A stretch of 64,000 nucleotides of DNA from Catellatospora citrea (GTDB taxonomy: Bacteria > Actinomycetota > Actinomycetes > Mycobacteriales > Micromonosporaceae), in NCBI RefSeq assembly GCF_003610235.1, contig NZ_RAPR01000001.1, positions 4,588,001 through 4,652,000 on the forward strand. The letters are read 5' to 3'. The position numbers were made by a program, and so were the translations under genes. Positions 50,182 through 58,340 of the stretch are shown here, one piece after another; positions within the stretch are counted from its first letter, which is position 1, and every line of letters begins with the position of its first letter. The notes under the pieces were generated by a model. The model searched no databases. It saw nothing but the letters and a program-made list of their open reading frames with translations, and was not told the DNA's origin.

Positions 50182-51071
50182 TGTCGACGATCGTCCTGAT
50201 GACCGTCACCGGGCTCGGCCTGGCGGCGCTGTACTTCCTGGTCGCGTCGGGCCTGTCGCTCGTGTTCGGGCTCGCCGACGTGCTCAACTTCGCGCACGGG
50301 CTGTTCCTGTCCGTCGGCGCGTACGCCACCTGGTGGGCCGCGGGCAACCTGCCCGGCGCGGGCCCCGACGGGTGGGGGTTCGTGCTCGCCGTCGCCTTCG
50401 GCGTGGTGGCCGGGACCGTGGTGGCGGCGCTGGTGGAGCTGGTCATGATCCGGCCGCTCTACTCGCGCACCATCGAGCAGGTGCTGGTCACCGTCGGCCT
50501 GTCGCTGGCCGGGGTGGCCGCGCTGCAGGCGGGCTTCGGCGCGGACCCGCGTCCCTTCCCGCGCCCGTCGTGGACCCAGCAGGTGGTCACCCTGGCCGGA
50601 GCCCGGGTGCCGCTGGACCGGCTGCTGCTGATCGTCGCCGCCGTGGTGGTGCTCGGACTGCTGCTGGCCTTCCTGCGCTGGACCCGGTACGGCCTGATCA
50701 TCCGGGCCGGGGTGGAGAACCGGGAGATGGTGACCGCGCTCGGCATCGACGTGCGCAAGGCGTTCACGCTGGTCTTCGCCATCGGCGGGGCGGCCGCGGC
50801 GCTCGCGGGCGCGCTGTCCGGGGTGTACTTCGGCAGCGTCTCACCGACCAGCGGCGCCTCGCTGCTGATCTTCGCGTTCATCGTGGTCGTGATCGGCGGC
50901 ATGGGCTCAGTGCTCGGCTCGGCGGTCGCCGCGGTCGCGGTGGGCCTGCTGCAGCAGTTCGTCAACTACTACGGCACCTCGGGCGCCGGAGACATCTGCG
51001 TGGTCGCGCTGCTGGCCGTCGTGCTGCTGTGGCGTCCCGCGGGCCTGGCCGGAAAGGCGGCGACAGCATGA
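50181..51071 (+). CDS. livH: Branched-chain amino acid type ABC permease LivH
   Basis: A 296-residue permease with eight or so helices. Conserved blocks: ALYFLVASGLSLVFGLADVLNFAHGLFLSVGAY at the start, RWTRYGLIIRAGVENREMVTALGIDV (the cytoplasmic loop that contacts the ATPase) and IVVVIGGMGSVLGSAVAAV. Typical LivH length. Forms the membrane channel with LivM. Overlaps livF and livM starts by one and four bases. Confidence 0.92.
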   Translation: MSTIVLMTVTGLGLAALYFLVASGLSLVFGLADVLNFAHGLFLSVGAYATWWAAGNLPGAGPDGWGFVLAVAFGVVAGTVVAALVELVMIRPLYSRTIEQVLVTVGLSLAGVAALQAGFGADPRPFPRPSWTQQVVTLAGARVPLDRLLLIVAAVVVLGLLLAFLRWTRYGLIIRAGVENREMVTALGIDVRKAFTLVFAIGGAAAALAGALSGVYFGSVSPTSGASLLIFAFIVVVIGGMGSVLGSAVAAVAVGLLQQFVNYYGTSGAGDICVVALLAVVLLWRPAGLAGKAATA

Positions 51072-52207
51072 CGGCGACGCAGACCCCCGTGGCGCACACT
51101 CCAGAGAAGCCGGCCGGGCCGCCCGCGGCGGGCGGTCCGACGGGGTTCGCGCTGGTGAAGCGGTTCTGGCCGGTGGCGGCGTTCGTGCTGCTGGCGGTGC
51201 TGCCGTACAGCGGGATCACGATTCCGGGGCTGTTCGACGGGCCGATCAACTCGCCCGGGGCGCTGCAGGTGCTGGCGCTGTGCCTGGTCTTCGGCGGCCT
51301 CGCGGCAGGCTACGACCTGCTGTTCGGGCGCACCGGCCTGCTCTCGTTCGGGCACGCGCTCTACTTCGCGCTCGGCGTCTACGGCACCGACATCCTCATC
51401 ACGAAGTACGGCTACCCGCTGCCGCTGGCCGCGCTGCTGGCGGTGCTGTTCGCGACCACCGTCGCGACGGCCCTGGGCGCGGTCGCGCTGCGGGTGCACG
51501 GCATCGCCTTCTCCATGGTCACCCTGGCGTTCGGCCAGGTCGGCGCGATCCTGGTGGCCCGGGATCCGGGCGGCCTGACCGGTGGCGAGGAGGGCCTGTC
51601 GCTGGACGCCTCCGGGCTGCCCGACGCGCTGGTCGGCGTCGTCAACACGGTCAACCTGTACTGGATCGCGCTGGCCTACCTCGGCCTGGTCGTGGTGGTG
51701 CTGCACCGGGTGGCGCAGTCGCCGACCGGGCGGGTCTTCGCGGGCCTGCGCGACGACGAGCGGCGCATCGGGGTGCTGGGGCTGGACCCGTACCGCTTCA
51801 AGCTGGTGTCCTTCACCCTGTCCAGCGCCCTGGCCGCGCTCGGCGGCGTGGTGTACCTGCTGCTCGCGGCAGGTGCGTCCCCGCACGTCGCGTCGTCGGA
51901 TCTGACGCTGACGCTGCTGGTGATGGTGGTGCTCGGCGGTCCGGGCACCCGGTTCGGCCCGGTGCTGGGCGGGGTGCTGTTCACCTACCTGGACCACCGG
52001 CTGACCGACTTCGGCGCGTCCGACGCGGTGGACTCGCTGCCCGGGGTGCTGGCCGGGCCGCTGTCCCAGCCGCTGTTCGTGCTGGGCACGATCTTCATCC
52101 TGGCGGTCTACTTCTTCCCCGGCGGCCTGGCCGGCCTCGGCTCCCGCCTCACCGCCCTCCGCCGAGCCGTCACCCCGCGCCCCACTCTTCCCCGTCGCAA
52201 CTCTTAA
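51068..52207 (+). CDS. livM: Branched-chain amino acid type ABC permease LivM
   Basis: A 379-residue permease. About 30 cytosolic residues, then helices including GGLAAGYDLLFGRTGLLSFGHALYFALGVYG, a loop VFAGLRDDERRIGVLGLDPYRFKL that contacts the ATPase, and VMVVLGGPGTRFGPVLGG. The last codons and the TAA stop lie inside the left arm of an inverted-repeat element (52197-52269), so the end of the protein (RRNS) may have been shaped by that element. Confidence 0.92.
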   Translation: MTATQTPVAHTPEKPAGPPAAGGPTGFALVKRFWPVAAFVLLAVLPYSGITIPGLFDGPINSPGALQVLALCLVFGGLAAGYDLLFGRTGLLSFGHALYFALGVYGTDILITKYGYPLPLAALLAVLFATTVATALGAVALRVHGIAFSMVTLAFGQVGAILVARDPGGLTGGEEGLSLDASGLPDALVGVVNTVNLYWIALAYLGLVVVVLHRVAQSPTGRVFAGLRDDERRIGVLGLDPYRFKLVSFTLSSALAALGGVVYLLLAAGASPHVASSDLTLTLLVMVVLGGPGTRFGPVLGGVLFTYLDHRLTDFGASDAVDSLPGVLAGPLSQPLFVLGTIFILAVYFFPGGLAGLGSRLTALRRAVTPRPTLPRRNS

Positions 52208-52269
52208 AGAGTCGCGGCATCCCGTCCGGCGCGACACCCCGAGTCTTTAAGACTTGCGCGCCGGACGGG
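52197..52269. repeat. Inverted-repeat element, family B copy 1, with interleaved second dyad
   Basis: Arms A, GCAACTCTTAAAGAGTC (52197-52213) and GAGTCTTTAAGACTTGC (52241-52257), pair with two mismatches and match the arms of copy 2 at 58245-58303. A second perfect 13-bp dyad, B, CCCGTCCGGCGCG (52221-52233) with CGCGCCGGACGGG (52257-52269), is interleaved with it (order A-B-A'-B'), so only one hairpin or a pseudoknot can form. It sits between the convergent livM and NlpC/P60 genes and includes the livM stop. Confidence 0.7.
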
Positions 52270-52294
52270 GGCGGGGGCAGGGGGCGGGGGTGGG

Positions 52295-53287
52295 TCAGGG
52301 GGTGGAGAGGACTACGCGGCCGAAGCTGTTGATGGGGAGGGAGTCGATCGGGTCGACGCGGACGCGCTCGCCGTACTGGGGGGCGTGGACCATCTTGTCG
52401 CCGCCCAGGTAGATGCCCACGTGGTGGACGTCGCGGTAGAAGAAGATCAGGTCGCCGGGGACGAGCTGGCCGCGGGAGATGGTGCGGGCTCGCTGCTGCT
52501 GGCGGCCGGAGCTGTGCGGCAGTTGGATGCCGATCGTGCGGAACGTGGCGGCGACCAGGCCCGAGCAGTCGAAGCCGCCCGGGCCCTCCCCCGCCCACTT
52601 GTAGTCCTTGCCGATCTGGGCCAGCGCGAACTTCAGGACCTTCTCGCCCGCGCCGGCCAGACGGGGCACGGGTGGTGGCTTCGCCCGGTCCTCGGTGCGG
52701 GCCGTCCGCCCGGTGGGCCCGTACGCCTTGACGCGTAGTTTCTTGAGGTCCGTGATCGCGGACTCGATCGTGGTGCGCTGCCGGCCGAGCTGCCGCTGCT
52801 GGTTCTTCTGCTGTTCGAGCAGCGCGTCCAGGGTGCGCCGGGCGGTGGCGTAGCGCTCCGAGGTGAGCGCCAACTCCTCGATCTCGCGCTGCTGGTGCTG
52901 GGTGTACGCCTTCATGAGCAGCAGCCGGTCGACGATGTCGCGCGTGGTGCCCGCGTCGAGCAGCAGCGACAGGGACATGGACCGGCTGGACCGGTAGCCG
53001 GCGGCCGCGAGCCGCCCGACGGCGCCGCGGCGGGAAGTGATCTGCTCCTTCAACGGTTCGATCTGGCGCTGCAGGACCCCGGTCTGCGCGGCCGTCGTCT
53101 TGAGGTCGTCGCGTAGCTCGTGGTACTTCTCCACGACCACCTCGAGCTGGTCGGACTTGGCGCGGATCTGGCGGTCGAGCTCGGCGCTCGACGGTTCGGC
53201 GTGCGCGGCGCCCGACATGAGGACGGTCGACGCGATCAACGTCGCGCCTGCCCATAACACGAGGCGCCGCGTGGCGGAGTTCGACAC
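52295..53287 (-). CDS. Secreted NlpC/P60 peptidoglycan endopeptidase with coiled coil
   Basis: About 330 residues, RipA-like. Signal peptide (about 1-30, ending GAAHA), a coiled coil (about 35-190, LDRQIRAKSDQLEVVVEKYHEL and on), a Pro-rich linker, and a C-terminal NlpC/P60 domain with the nucleophile Cys in GGFDCSGLVAATF, the His in VHHVGIYLGGDKMVHAP. It should cut D-Glu to diaminopimelate bonds in peptidoglycan. GTG at 53287 gives a better signal peptide than ATG at 53311, and a TATAAC box lies just upstream. Divergent from the csoR operon. Confidence 0.88.
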   Translation of the reverse strand: MSNSATRRLVLWAGATLIASTVLMSGAAHAEPSSAELDRQIRAKSDQLEVVVEKYHELRDDLKTTAAQTGVLQRQIEPLKEQITSRRGAVGRLAAAGYRSSRSMSLSLLLDAGTTRDIVDRLLLMKAYTQHQQREIEELALTSERYATARRTLDALLEQQKNQQRQLGRQRTTIESAITDLKKLRVKAYGPTGRTARTEDRAKPPPVPRLAGAGEKVLKFALAQIGKDYKWAGEGPGGFDCSGLVAATFRTIGIQLPHSSGRQQQRARTISRGQLVPGDLIFFYRDVHHVGIYLGGDKMVHAPQYGERVRVDPIDSLPINSFGRVVLSTP

Positions 53288-53362
53288 GTGGTTATAACGA
53301 CAAAAGTGCATGATCGGTGCAGGCTGGGTCAGACCGACGTGTCGAGCGACACCCGGCGCGTC

Positions 53363-53391
53363 TTGGCGCGGGTACCCCCAGGGGGTATGGT
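53363..53391 (+). promoter_or_regulatory. csoR promoter containing a CsoR operator
   Basis: -35 TTGGCG (53363-53368), exact 17-base spacer, -10 TATGGT (53386-53391). The dyad TACCCCCAGGGGGTA (53373-53387), a perfect 7-bp inverted repeat with one central base, matches known CsoR operators (TACCC-type arms, G-rich mirror) and overlaps spacer and -10. Copper-free CsoR would block RNA polymerase; copper would release it. Confidence 0.85.
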
Positions 53392-53394
53392 GAG

Positions 53395-53700
53395 ATGGTG
53401 GAGAGCAGCGAGAAGACCCCGGTCAGTTACGCCCAGGACGACGACAAGCAGGCGCTGCTGGCGCGGCTGAAGCGGGTCGAGGGGCAGGTTCGCGGGCTGC
53501 AGCGGATGGTCGAGCAGGACACGTACTGTGTCGACGTCCTCACGCAGATCTCGGCCGCCACTCGGGCGCTGCAGGCCGTCGCCCTCGGGCTGCTGGAGGG
53601 TCATCTCAACCACTGCGTGGTGGACGCCGCCCGGCAGGGCGACCCCGCCGCCAAAGTCAAGGAAGCCACCGAGGCGATCGCTCGCCTGGTCCGGTCATAG
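53395..53700 (+). CDS. csoR: Copper-sensing repressor CsoR
   Basis: A 101-residue all-helical DUF156/CsoR repressor. Cu(I) ligands fit the C-H-C pattern: Cys45 (TYCVD), His70 and Cys74 (GHLNHC), with the same spacing as M. tuberculosis CsoR (25 and 4). RLKRVEGQVRGLQRMV is the usual N-terminal helix. ATG at 53395 is only three bases past the -10; GTG at 53398, six bases past it, fits a leaderless start and would drop one residue. First gene of the copper operon that its operator controls. Confidence 0.92.
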   Translation: MVESSEKTPVSYAQDDDKQALLARLKRVEGQVRGLQRMVEQDTYCVDVLTQISAATRALQAVALGLLEGHLNHCVVDAARQGDPAAKVKEATEAIARLVRS

Positions 53701-53717
53701 GTCGTAGGGAGACCGCG

Positions 53718-53936
53718 ATGTCCGTTCGGACGACATACCAGATCACCGGCATGACCTGCGGGCACTGCGCCAGCGCGGTGACCAGGGAGCTGACCGCGCT
53801 GCCCGGCGTGAAGGAGGTCGAGATCGACCTCGCCGCGGGCAACGCCGCGGTCGTCAGCGATGCCGTGCTGCCGCTCGACGAGGTGCGCAACGCCGTCGAC
53901 GAGGCGGGTTACCAGCTGGCCGGCGTCGATGCCTGA
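53718..53936 (+). CDS. copZ: Copper chaperone CopZ (HMA domain)
   Basis: A 72-residue heavy-metal-associated domain with the Cu(I)-binding motif MTCGHC (residues 12-17) and the standard ferredoxin-like order of strands (ALPGVKEVEIDLAAGNAAV). It should carry Cu(I) to the P-type ATPase. It begins 17 bases after csoR; its stop lies inside the start of the next gene (8-base overlap). Confidence 0.93.
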   Translation: MSVRTTYQITGMTCGHCASAVTRELTALPGVKEVEIDLAAGNAAVVSDAVLPLDEVRNAVDEAGYQLAGVDA

Positions 53937-54900
53937 GCGGCAGTCGACGCAGGCCGAGGTGCCCGAGCAGGCCAGTGTCGTGCGCGCCCAGGCGGCGGCC
54001 CGCACCGGCGACGCGGCGGGCACCAAGCTAGGCATGTTCGTCGGCGGGCTGATCGTGGCGCTGGTCGTCGGTTTCACCCTCGGCAAGGTGCTCGGCCCGG
54101 CCGAGAGCCCGACGCAGGGGGCGACGACCGGGGCTCCCGCGGCCTCGTCCGGCATGGGCGGCGCGCACGTGCATGCCCCCGGGGCCAGCGCGGGCTCCGA
54201 GGTCGGCGGTCTGGCGGTGAGCAGCGGCGGCTACACGCTGGCCCCCGCGGCGACGGTGTTCGCCGCGCCCGGCCCGCAGCAGCTCGAGTTCGTGGTCAAT
54301 GGTGCCGACGGCAAGCCGGTGACGGACTTCGCGGTGGTGCACGACAAGCCGCTGCACCTGGTCGTCGTACGCCGGGACATGACCGGCTACCAGCACCTGC
54401 ACCCGACCATGGCCGCCGACGGCACCTGGACCGTGCAGGCCGACCTGGCCACGCCGGGCCCGTGGCGGGCGTACGCCGACTTCACCGCGGTCAGCGCGGG
54501 CGGCACCCAGACCGCGATCGCGCTCGGCACCGACCTCACCGTGGCCGGTGACTACCGCCCGCAGCCGCTGCCCGCGGCGGCCCGCGAGGCAGCTGCCGAC
54601 GGCCTGACCGCCGGCTACGAGGGCACCCCGGTCATCGGGGCCAGCCAGCCGATGCTGTTCACGGTGAAGCAGGGCGGTGCGACCGCCAAGCTGGAGCCCT
54701 ACCTGGGCTCGTTCGGCCACCTGGTGGTGCTGCGCGAGCTGGACCTGGCCTACGTGCACGTGCACCCGGAGCCCGCGCTGGTCAACGGCGGCGTGAAGTT
54801 CTGGCTGGCCGCGCCGAGCCCGGGGCGTTACCGGATGTTCTTCGACTACTCGGTGGGCGGCAAGGTCCGCACGGCGCAGTACACGCTGGAAGTGAAGTAG
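53929..54900 (+). CDS. Membrane-anchored protein with duplicated HxHP motif, copper operon
   Basis: A 323-residue protein with a short cytosolic start, one transmembrane helix (about 36-56) and a large outer region. It contains a His-x-His (HVH, 80-82) and an internal repeat: [17 protein letters not shown] (143-159) and [17 protein letters not shown] (264-280), the first His and the HxHP separated by the same 13 residues. I do not know the family; homologs are usually called hypothetical. Being translationally coupled to copZ and 14 bases before copA, it may bind copper outside the membrane, which is inference. Confidence 0.8.
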   Translation: MPERQSTQAEVPEQASVVRAQAAARTGDAAGTKLGMFVGGLIVALVVGFTLGKVLGPAESPTQGATTGAPAASSGMGGAHVHAPGASAGSEVGGLAVSSGGYTLAPAATVFAAPGPQQLEFVVNGADGKPVTDFAVVHDKPLHLVVVRRDMTGYQHLHPTMAADGTWTVQADLATPGPWRAYADFTAVSAGGTQTAIALGTDLTVAGDYRPQPLPAAAREAAADGLTAGYEGTPVIGASQPMLFTVKQGGATAKLEPYLGSFGHLVVLRELDLAYVHVHPEPALVNGGVKFWLAAPSPGRYRMFFDYSVGGKVRTAQYTLEVK

Positions 54901-54914
54901 GGGGCGGAACGGTC

Positions 54915-57224
54915 ATGGACCTGCGGCAGGCGAACGTCATCGAGCTGGACATCGGCGGGATGACCTGCGCCACCTGTGCCGGCCGGGTGGAGAAGAAGCT
55001 GAACCGGGTGGACGGCGTGACCGCCACCGTCAACTTCGCCACCGAGACCGCGCACGTGACCTACCCGGAGACGGTCTCCGTCGACGACCTGATCAAGGTC
55101 GTCGAGGCCACCGGGTACACGGCCGCCGTGCCGCAGGCCGTCCCCGCCGCGGACGAGGCCGCCCGGCCCGAGCCTGACCCGCTGGGACAGCGGCTGCTGA
55201 TCAGCGGCCTGCTGACGGTGCCCGTGGTGCTGCTCAGCATGATCCCGGCCCTGCAGTTCACCAACTGGCAGTGGCTGGCGTTCACGCTGGCCACCCCGGT
55301 CGCGGTGTGGGGCGCCTGGCCGTTCCACCGGGCCGCGGCGCTCAACGCGCGCCACGGCGCGGCCACCATGGACACGCTGATCAGCCTCGGTGTGCTGGTG
55401 TCGTACGGCTGGAGCGCCTGGGCGCTGTTCTTCGGCGGCGCGGGCATGCCCGGCATGACCATGTCGCTGAGCTGGCTGGCCACCCGGGGCGACGACCCGG
55501 GCATGCACCTCTACCTGGAGGTGACCACCACGCTGACGACGTTCCTGCTGGCCGGGCGGTGGTTCGAGCACCGGGCCAAGCGCCGCGCCGGCTCTGCCCT
55601 GCGGGCGCTGCTGGATCTGGGCGCGAAGGACGTGGTGCTGCTGCGCAACGGTGTCGAGCAGCGCGTCCCGGTGGACCGGCTCGCGGTCGGCGACCTGTTC
55701 GTGGTGCGGCCCGGCGAGAAGATCGCCACCGACGGCGTGATCGTCGAGGGCAGCAGCGCGGTGGACACCGCCCTGCTCACCGGCGAGAGCATGCCGGTCG
55801 AGGTCGGCGTCGGCGACGCGGTGGTCGGCGCGACCGTGAACGCCGGCGGACGGCTGGTGGTGCGGGCGACCCGGGTCGGCGCGGACACCCAGCTCGCGCA
55901 GATGGCGAAGCTGGTCACCGAGGCCCAGTCGGGCAAGGCGCCGGTGCAGCGGCTGGCCGACCGGATCTCCAGCGTCTTCGTCCCGGTGGTGATCGCGCTG
56001 GCGGTGGGCACGTTCGCGTTCTGGACGGCGTACGACGGCGGGGTCTCCTCGGCCGCGGTCACCGCGGCGGTGGCGGTGCTCATCGTGGCGTGCCCGTGCG
56101 CACTCGGCCTGGCCACGCCGACCGCGCTGCTGGTCGGCACCGGCCGGGGCGCTCAGCTCGGCATCCTGATCAAGGGCCCCGAGGTGCTCGAATCCACCCG
56201 CCGGGTCGACACGATCGTGCTCGACAAGACGGGCACGGTCACCACCGGCGTCATGACGCTGGTCGGCACGCTCCCGGCCCCGGGGGTGCAGGAGCAGGAC
56301 CTGCTGCGGTACGCCGCCGCGGTGGAGCACGCCTCCGAACACCCGATCGCACGGGCCGTGGTGAACGGGGCGGCCGCGCGCGGGATCGCCCCCGCCGCGG
56401 TGCACGACTTCCAGTCCCTGCCCGGCCTGGGCGCACAGGGCGTCGTCGACGGCCGCAGGGTCCTGGTCGGCCGCGCGTCACTGCTCGCCGAGCAGGGCGT
56501 GACCCTCGACCCGGTGGCCGTGCCGGCTGCGAACGCCGTAGCGGTCGTGACAGGAGCGTCCGGCATGGCCACCGCGACCGGCGTGGTCCGGCAAGCCGGC
56601 GGGGAGCAGGCGGGCGAGGTCTCGGCCGACGAGGCGCGGACCGCCGTGGCGGTGGCGCTCGACGGCGAGTTCGCGGGTTGGCTGCTGGTGGCGGACACGG
56701 TCAAGCCCGGTTCGGCGGCCGCGGTGGCGGAGTTCAAGCGGCTCGGGCTGCGTCCGGTGCTGCTGACCGGTGACGCCGAGGCACCGGCGCGGGCCGTGGC
56801 GGCCGAGGTCGGCATCGGCGAGGTCATCGCCGGGGTGCTCCCGGCCGGCAAGGTCGACGCGGTGCGGCGCCTGCAGGAGCAGGGGCACACGGTGGCGATG
56901 GTCGGTGACGGGGTCAACGACGCGGCCGCGCTGGCCGCCGCCGACCTCGGCCTGGCCATGGGCACCGGCACCGACGCGGCGATCGAGGCCGCGGACCTGA
57001 CGCTGGTCCGCGGGGAGCTGACCGTCGCCGCGGACGCGATCCGGCTGTCCCGGGCGACCCTGCGGACGATCAAGGGCAACCTGTTCTGGGCGTTCGCCTA
57101 CAACGTGGCGGCGCTGCCGCTGGCCGCGGCGGGTCTGGTCACGCCGGTGCTGGCGGCCGCCGCGATGGCGCTGAGCAGCATCTTCGTGGTGACGAATTCG
57201 CTCCGCCTGTTCCGTTTCCGGTGA
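54915..57224 (+). CDS. copA: Copper-exporting P1B-type ATPase
   Basis: A 769-residue Cu(I) exporter. One N-terminal HMA domain with MTCATC (16-21), then eight membrane helices; the ion-binding CPC is near residue 393, phosphorylation site DKTGT near 437, actuator TGES near 288, SEHP of the nucleotide-binding domain near 475, and GDGVND near 664. All catalytic motifs are intact. A His/Met-poor loop ([10 protein letters not shown], about 177-186) has four Met that may help release copper, an inference. Last gene of the csoR operon. Confidence 0.95.
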   Translation: MDLRQANVIELDIGGMTCATCAGRVEKKLNRVDGVTATVNFATETAHVTYPETVSVDDLIKVVEATGYTAAVPQAVPAADEAARPEPDPLGQRLLISGLLTVPVVLLSMIPALQFTNWQWLAFTLATPVAVWGAWPFHRAAALNARHGAATMDTLISLGVLVSYGWSAWALFFGGAGMPGMTMSLSWLATRGDDPGMHLYLEVTTTLTTFLLAGRWFEHRAKRRAGSALRALLDLGAKDVVLLRNGVEQRVPVDRLAVGDLFVVRPGEKIATDGVIVEGSSAVDTALLTGESMPVEVGVGDAVVGATVNAGGRLVVRATRVGADTQLAQMAKLVTEAQSGKAPVQRLADRISSVFVPVVIALAVGTFAFWTAYDGGVSSAAVTAAVAVLIVACPCALGLATPTALLVGTGRGAQLGILIKGPEVLESTRRVDTIVLDKTGTVTTGVMTLVGTLPAPGVQEQDLLRYAAAVEHASEHPIARAVVNGAAARGIAPAAVHDFQSLPGLGAQGVVDGRRVLVGRASLLAEQGVTLDPVAVPAANAVAVVTGASGMATATGVVRQAGGEQAGEVSADEARTAVAVALDGEFAGWLLVADTVKPGSAAAVAEFKRLGLRPVLLTGDAEAPARAVAAEVGIGEVIAGVLPAGKVDAVRRLQEQGHTVAMVGDGVNDAAALAAADLGLAMGTGTDAAIEAADLTLVRGELTVAADAIRLSRATLRTIKGNLFWAFAYNVAALPLAAAGLVTPVLAAAAMALSSIFVVTNSLRLFRFR

Positions 57225-57271
57225 TCCGTCACGCTGGGTGGCGCCGGATCCGTAAATGAACCTGCCTTTTC

Positions 57272-57340
57272 ACGCAACAGACCGCCGCGCGATGGGGCGA
57301 AGACGCAACAGACCAGCGTAAGGACGCAATCCTTCACGCT
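57272..57340 (+). promoter_or_regulatory. Phased direct repeats upstream of the DDAH-like gene
   Basis: ACGCAACAGACC occurs at 57272 and 57303; ACGCAA again at 57324, and ACGCT at 57336. Spacings of 31, 21 and 12 bases are near three, two and one helical turns. They lie just upstream of the -10 box TAACCT (57363-57368). Such arrays are typical of Lrp/AsnC-like regulators, but no such gene is near. Confidence 0.55.
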
Positions 57341-57376
57341 ACTGAGCGGCGCTCCGGGTGCGTAACCTTGCTGATC

Positions 57377-58222
57377 GTGACAGAGCGTGACTTGATCCCC
57401 ACGGCCCGGCGGCCCCGTCCGCGTACCTACCTGATGTGCGCCCCGGAGCACTTCGTCGTGGAGTACGCCATCAACCCGTGGATGGACACCACCGCGCCGG
57501 TGGACACCGCGCTCGCGGTCAAGCAGTGGGACGTGCTGCGCCAGACGATGGTCGACCTCGGCCACACGGTGCACGTGCTCACCCCGCAGGCCGGCCTGCC
57601 GGACATGGTCTTCGCGGCCAACGGCGGCTTCGTGGTCGACGGCGTCGCGTACGGGGCGAAGTTCCGCTACCCGCAGCGCGCCGACGAGGCCGCCGCGCAC
57701 CGGGCTTTCTACGAGTCCCGCGACGAGTACGCCTTCGTCGCGCCGACCCAGATCAACGAGGGTGAGGGCGACTTCGCCTACCTGCCCGACGCCCACGGCG
57801 GCATCGCGCTCGCCGGGTACGGCTTCCGCACCGAGCCCGCCGCGCACGCCGAGGCCGCCGAGGCCCTGGGCCGCCCGGTGATCTCGCTCAAGCTGGTCGA
57901 CCCGCGCTTCTACCACCTCGACGTCGCGCTGACGGTGCTCGACGACGAGAACATCGCCTACTACCCCGGCGCGTTCTCCGAGGCCTCGCAGAAGGTCATC
58001 GCGCAGCTGTTCCCGAACGCCGTGATCGCCGACGAGGCCGACGCGCTCGCGTTCGCGCTGAACCTGGTCAGCGACGGCCGCAACGTCGTGATCAACACCG
58101 AGTCGACCGCGTTCGCCGACAAGCTCACCGCCGCCGGCTACCACCCGGTCCTGGTCGACCTCGCCGAGCTGAAGAAGGGCGGCGGCAGCGTGAAGTGCTG
58201 CATCGCCGAACTCCGCGACTGA
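57377..58222 (+). CDS. ddaH: Dimethylarginine dimethylaminohydrolase-like protein
   Basis: A 281-residue guanidine-hydrolase-fold enzyme. TYLMCAPEHFVVEYAINPWM, GLPDMVFAANGGFVV (substrate Asp/Asn), NEGEGDFAYL, a His-containing FYHLDVALTVLDD, and a C-terminal Cys pair (VKCCIAELR) that supplies the nucleophile. Actinobacterial homologs occur with ornithine aminotransferase and Lrp in arginine catabolism; neither partner is in view. GTG at 57377 is eight bases after TAACCT and probably leaderless; the TTG at 57368 overlaps the -10 and is rejected. Confidence 0.86.
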   Translation: MTERDLIPTARRPRPRTYLMCAPEHFVVEYAINPWMDTTAPVDTALAVKQWDVLRQTMVDLGHTVHVLTPQAGLPDMVFAANGGFVVDGVAYGAKFRYPQRADEAAAHRAFYESRDEYAFVAPTQINEGEGDFAYLPDAHGGIALAGYGFRTEPAAHAEAAEALGRPVISLKLVDPRFYHLDVALTVLDDENIAYYPGAFSEASQKVIAQLFPNAVIADEADALAFALNLVSDGRNVVINTESTAFADKLTAAGYHPVLVDLAELKKGGGSVKCCIAELRD

Positions 58223-58244
58223 CCGCATACCCCTCTCTGCGCAG

Positions 58245-58303
58245 CAACTCTCAAAGACCCGCGGCCTCAGGACAGTCCTGAGGCCGCGAGTCTTTAAGAG
58301 TTG
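58245..58303. repeat. Inverted-repeat element, family B copy 2
   Basis: A 59-base hairpin of two 29-base arms around one base: left arm starts CAACTCTCAAAGACCCGCGG, right arm ends CCGCGAGTCTTTAAGAGTTG. Only two positions mismatch, and both are C/A on the plus strand but G-U in a minus-strand RNA, so the minus transcript (the CoA lyase) would fold without a break. Outer arms match copy 1 at 52197. It lies between convergent genes and probably works as a terminator. Confidence 0.75.
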
Positions 58304-58340
58304 CGCGAGGGGGGCCGGGCCGCGCGGGTGGGGTGGGGTG

